Source: Rhodobiaceae bacterium
GTDB taxonomy: Bacteria; Pseudomonadota; Alphaproteobacteria; Parvibaculales; Parvibaculaceae
Reading direction: 5' to 3'
DNA: 5,120 nucleotides
NCBI GenBank assembly: GCA_027352645.1
Contig: DAIEIL010000164.1
Coordinates: 1 to 5,120, forward strand
Part shown: piece by piece, positions 4,843-5,120 of the stretch
Numbering within the stretch: the first letter of the stretch is position 1
How the letters are laid out: the number at the start of each line of letters is the position of its first letter
Made by a program: the position numbers and the translations under genes
Notes under the pieces: model-generated
Told to the model about the DNA's origin: nothing
Seen by the model: only the letters and a program-made list of their open reading frames with translations
Databases searched by the model: none

Positions 4843-5120
4843 TCAGATCTGCGTCAGGATATTCTCAGCGCCCGAAACCTTCGCCTCGCCGGGGTTCGGC
4901 TCCTTGTTGAGCGACTTCACAACGCCGTCATCGACAAGCATCGAGTAGCGCAGGCTGCGCGTGCCCATGCCGAAGCCCGAACCGTCGAAGTCGAGACCGA
5001 GCTTCTTCGTCAGCTCGCCGTTGCCGTCGCCGAGCATCGTCACCTTGCCTTCGGCGCCCTGTTGCTTGCCCCAGGCACCCATGACAAAGGCATCGTTGAC
5101 GGAGACGCAGGCGATCTCGT
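4843..5120 (-). CDS. Peroxiredoxin, PrxII/Prx5 (redoxin) family, C-terminal part
   Basis: These thiol peroxidases reduce hydrogen and alkyl peroxides. The minus-strand frame is open to the window edge and ends at the TGA at 4843-4845, giving 91 visible codons. The visible N-terminal stretch EIACVSVNDAFVMGAWG matches the PrxII/Prx5 family. The Cys in IACVSVND (codon at 5107-5109) is at the position of the resolving or second cysteine of plant type II peroxiredoxins. Next come TMLGDGNGELTKKLGLDFD and LRYSMLVDDGVV, the usual family blocks, ending in AENILTQI. The peroxidatic Cys and true start lie beyond the right edge. An internal ATG at 5082 is not the start, since conserved residues lie upstream of it. 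It is convergent with rnhA and shares its terminator. The subfamily cannot be fixed without the N-terminus. Confidence 0.9.
   Translation of the reverse strand, partial: EIACVSVNDAFVMGAWGKQQGAEGKVTMLGDGNGELTKKLGLDFDGSGFGMGTRSLRYSMLVDDGVVKSLNKEPNPGEAKVSGAENILTQI

Overview
The window is GC-rich bacterial chromosome with short intergenic gaps. Tandem glycine riboswitch control of gcvT, an APH-fold homoserine kinase in the order ispH-thrB-rnhA, and a PrxII/Prx5-type peroxiredoxin next to rnhA together suggest an alphaproteobacterium, most likely in or near Rhizobiales. That placement is inferred from gene order and protein style, not from a database search. I see no phage, insertion sequence, CRISPR, tRNA or rRNA. 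This is core-genome housekeeping DNA, and its most interesting parts are the RNA and DNA control elements between the genes.

Layout. Positions 1-1115 (minus strand) hold nearly all of gcvT, the aminomethyltransferase of the glycine cleavage system; the last few codons lie beyond the left edge. Upstream of it on the same strand, about 1177-1380, is a two-aptamer glycine riboswitch. It is followed by a GC-rich hairpin and a GAGAGAGG ribosome binding site. A good sigma70-like promoter (1418-1445) lies just upstream of the riboswitch and is bracketed by a perfect 10-bp inverted repeat. Beyond that is a strong hairpin (1452-1489) behind a gene for a small, uncharacterised lipoprotein (1512-2132, minus strand).

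A divergent intergenic region (2133-2386) separates the lipoprotein gene from a plus-strand operon. The operon is ispH (last step of the MEP isoprenoid pathway, 2387-3355), thrB (homoserine kinase, 3370-4332) and rnhA (ribonuclease HI, 4332-4784). The genes are 14 nt apart (ispH/thrB) and overlap by one base (thrB/rnhA). A compact hairpin terminator (4796-4823) separates rnhA from a convergent minus-strand peroxiredoxin gene, of which only the C-terminal part lies in the window (4843-5120).

How it works together. Glycine binding to the riboswitch should raise GcvT expression when glycine is abundant; gcvH and gcvP presumably follow beyond the left edge. The plus-strand operon co-expresses three unrelated housekeeping enzymes. 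The features most worth checking are the leader-linker kink-turn and possible Shine-Dalgarno sequestration in the riboswitch, the inverted repeat around the gcvT promoter, and the unassigned lipoprotein.
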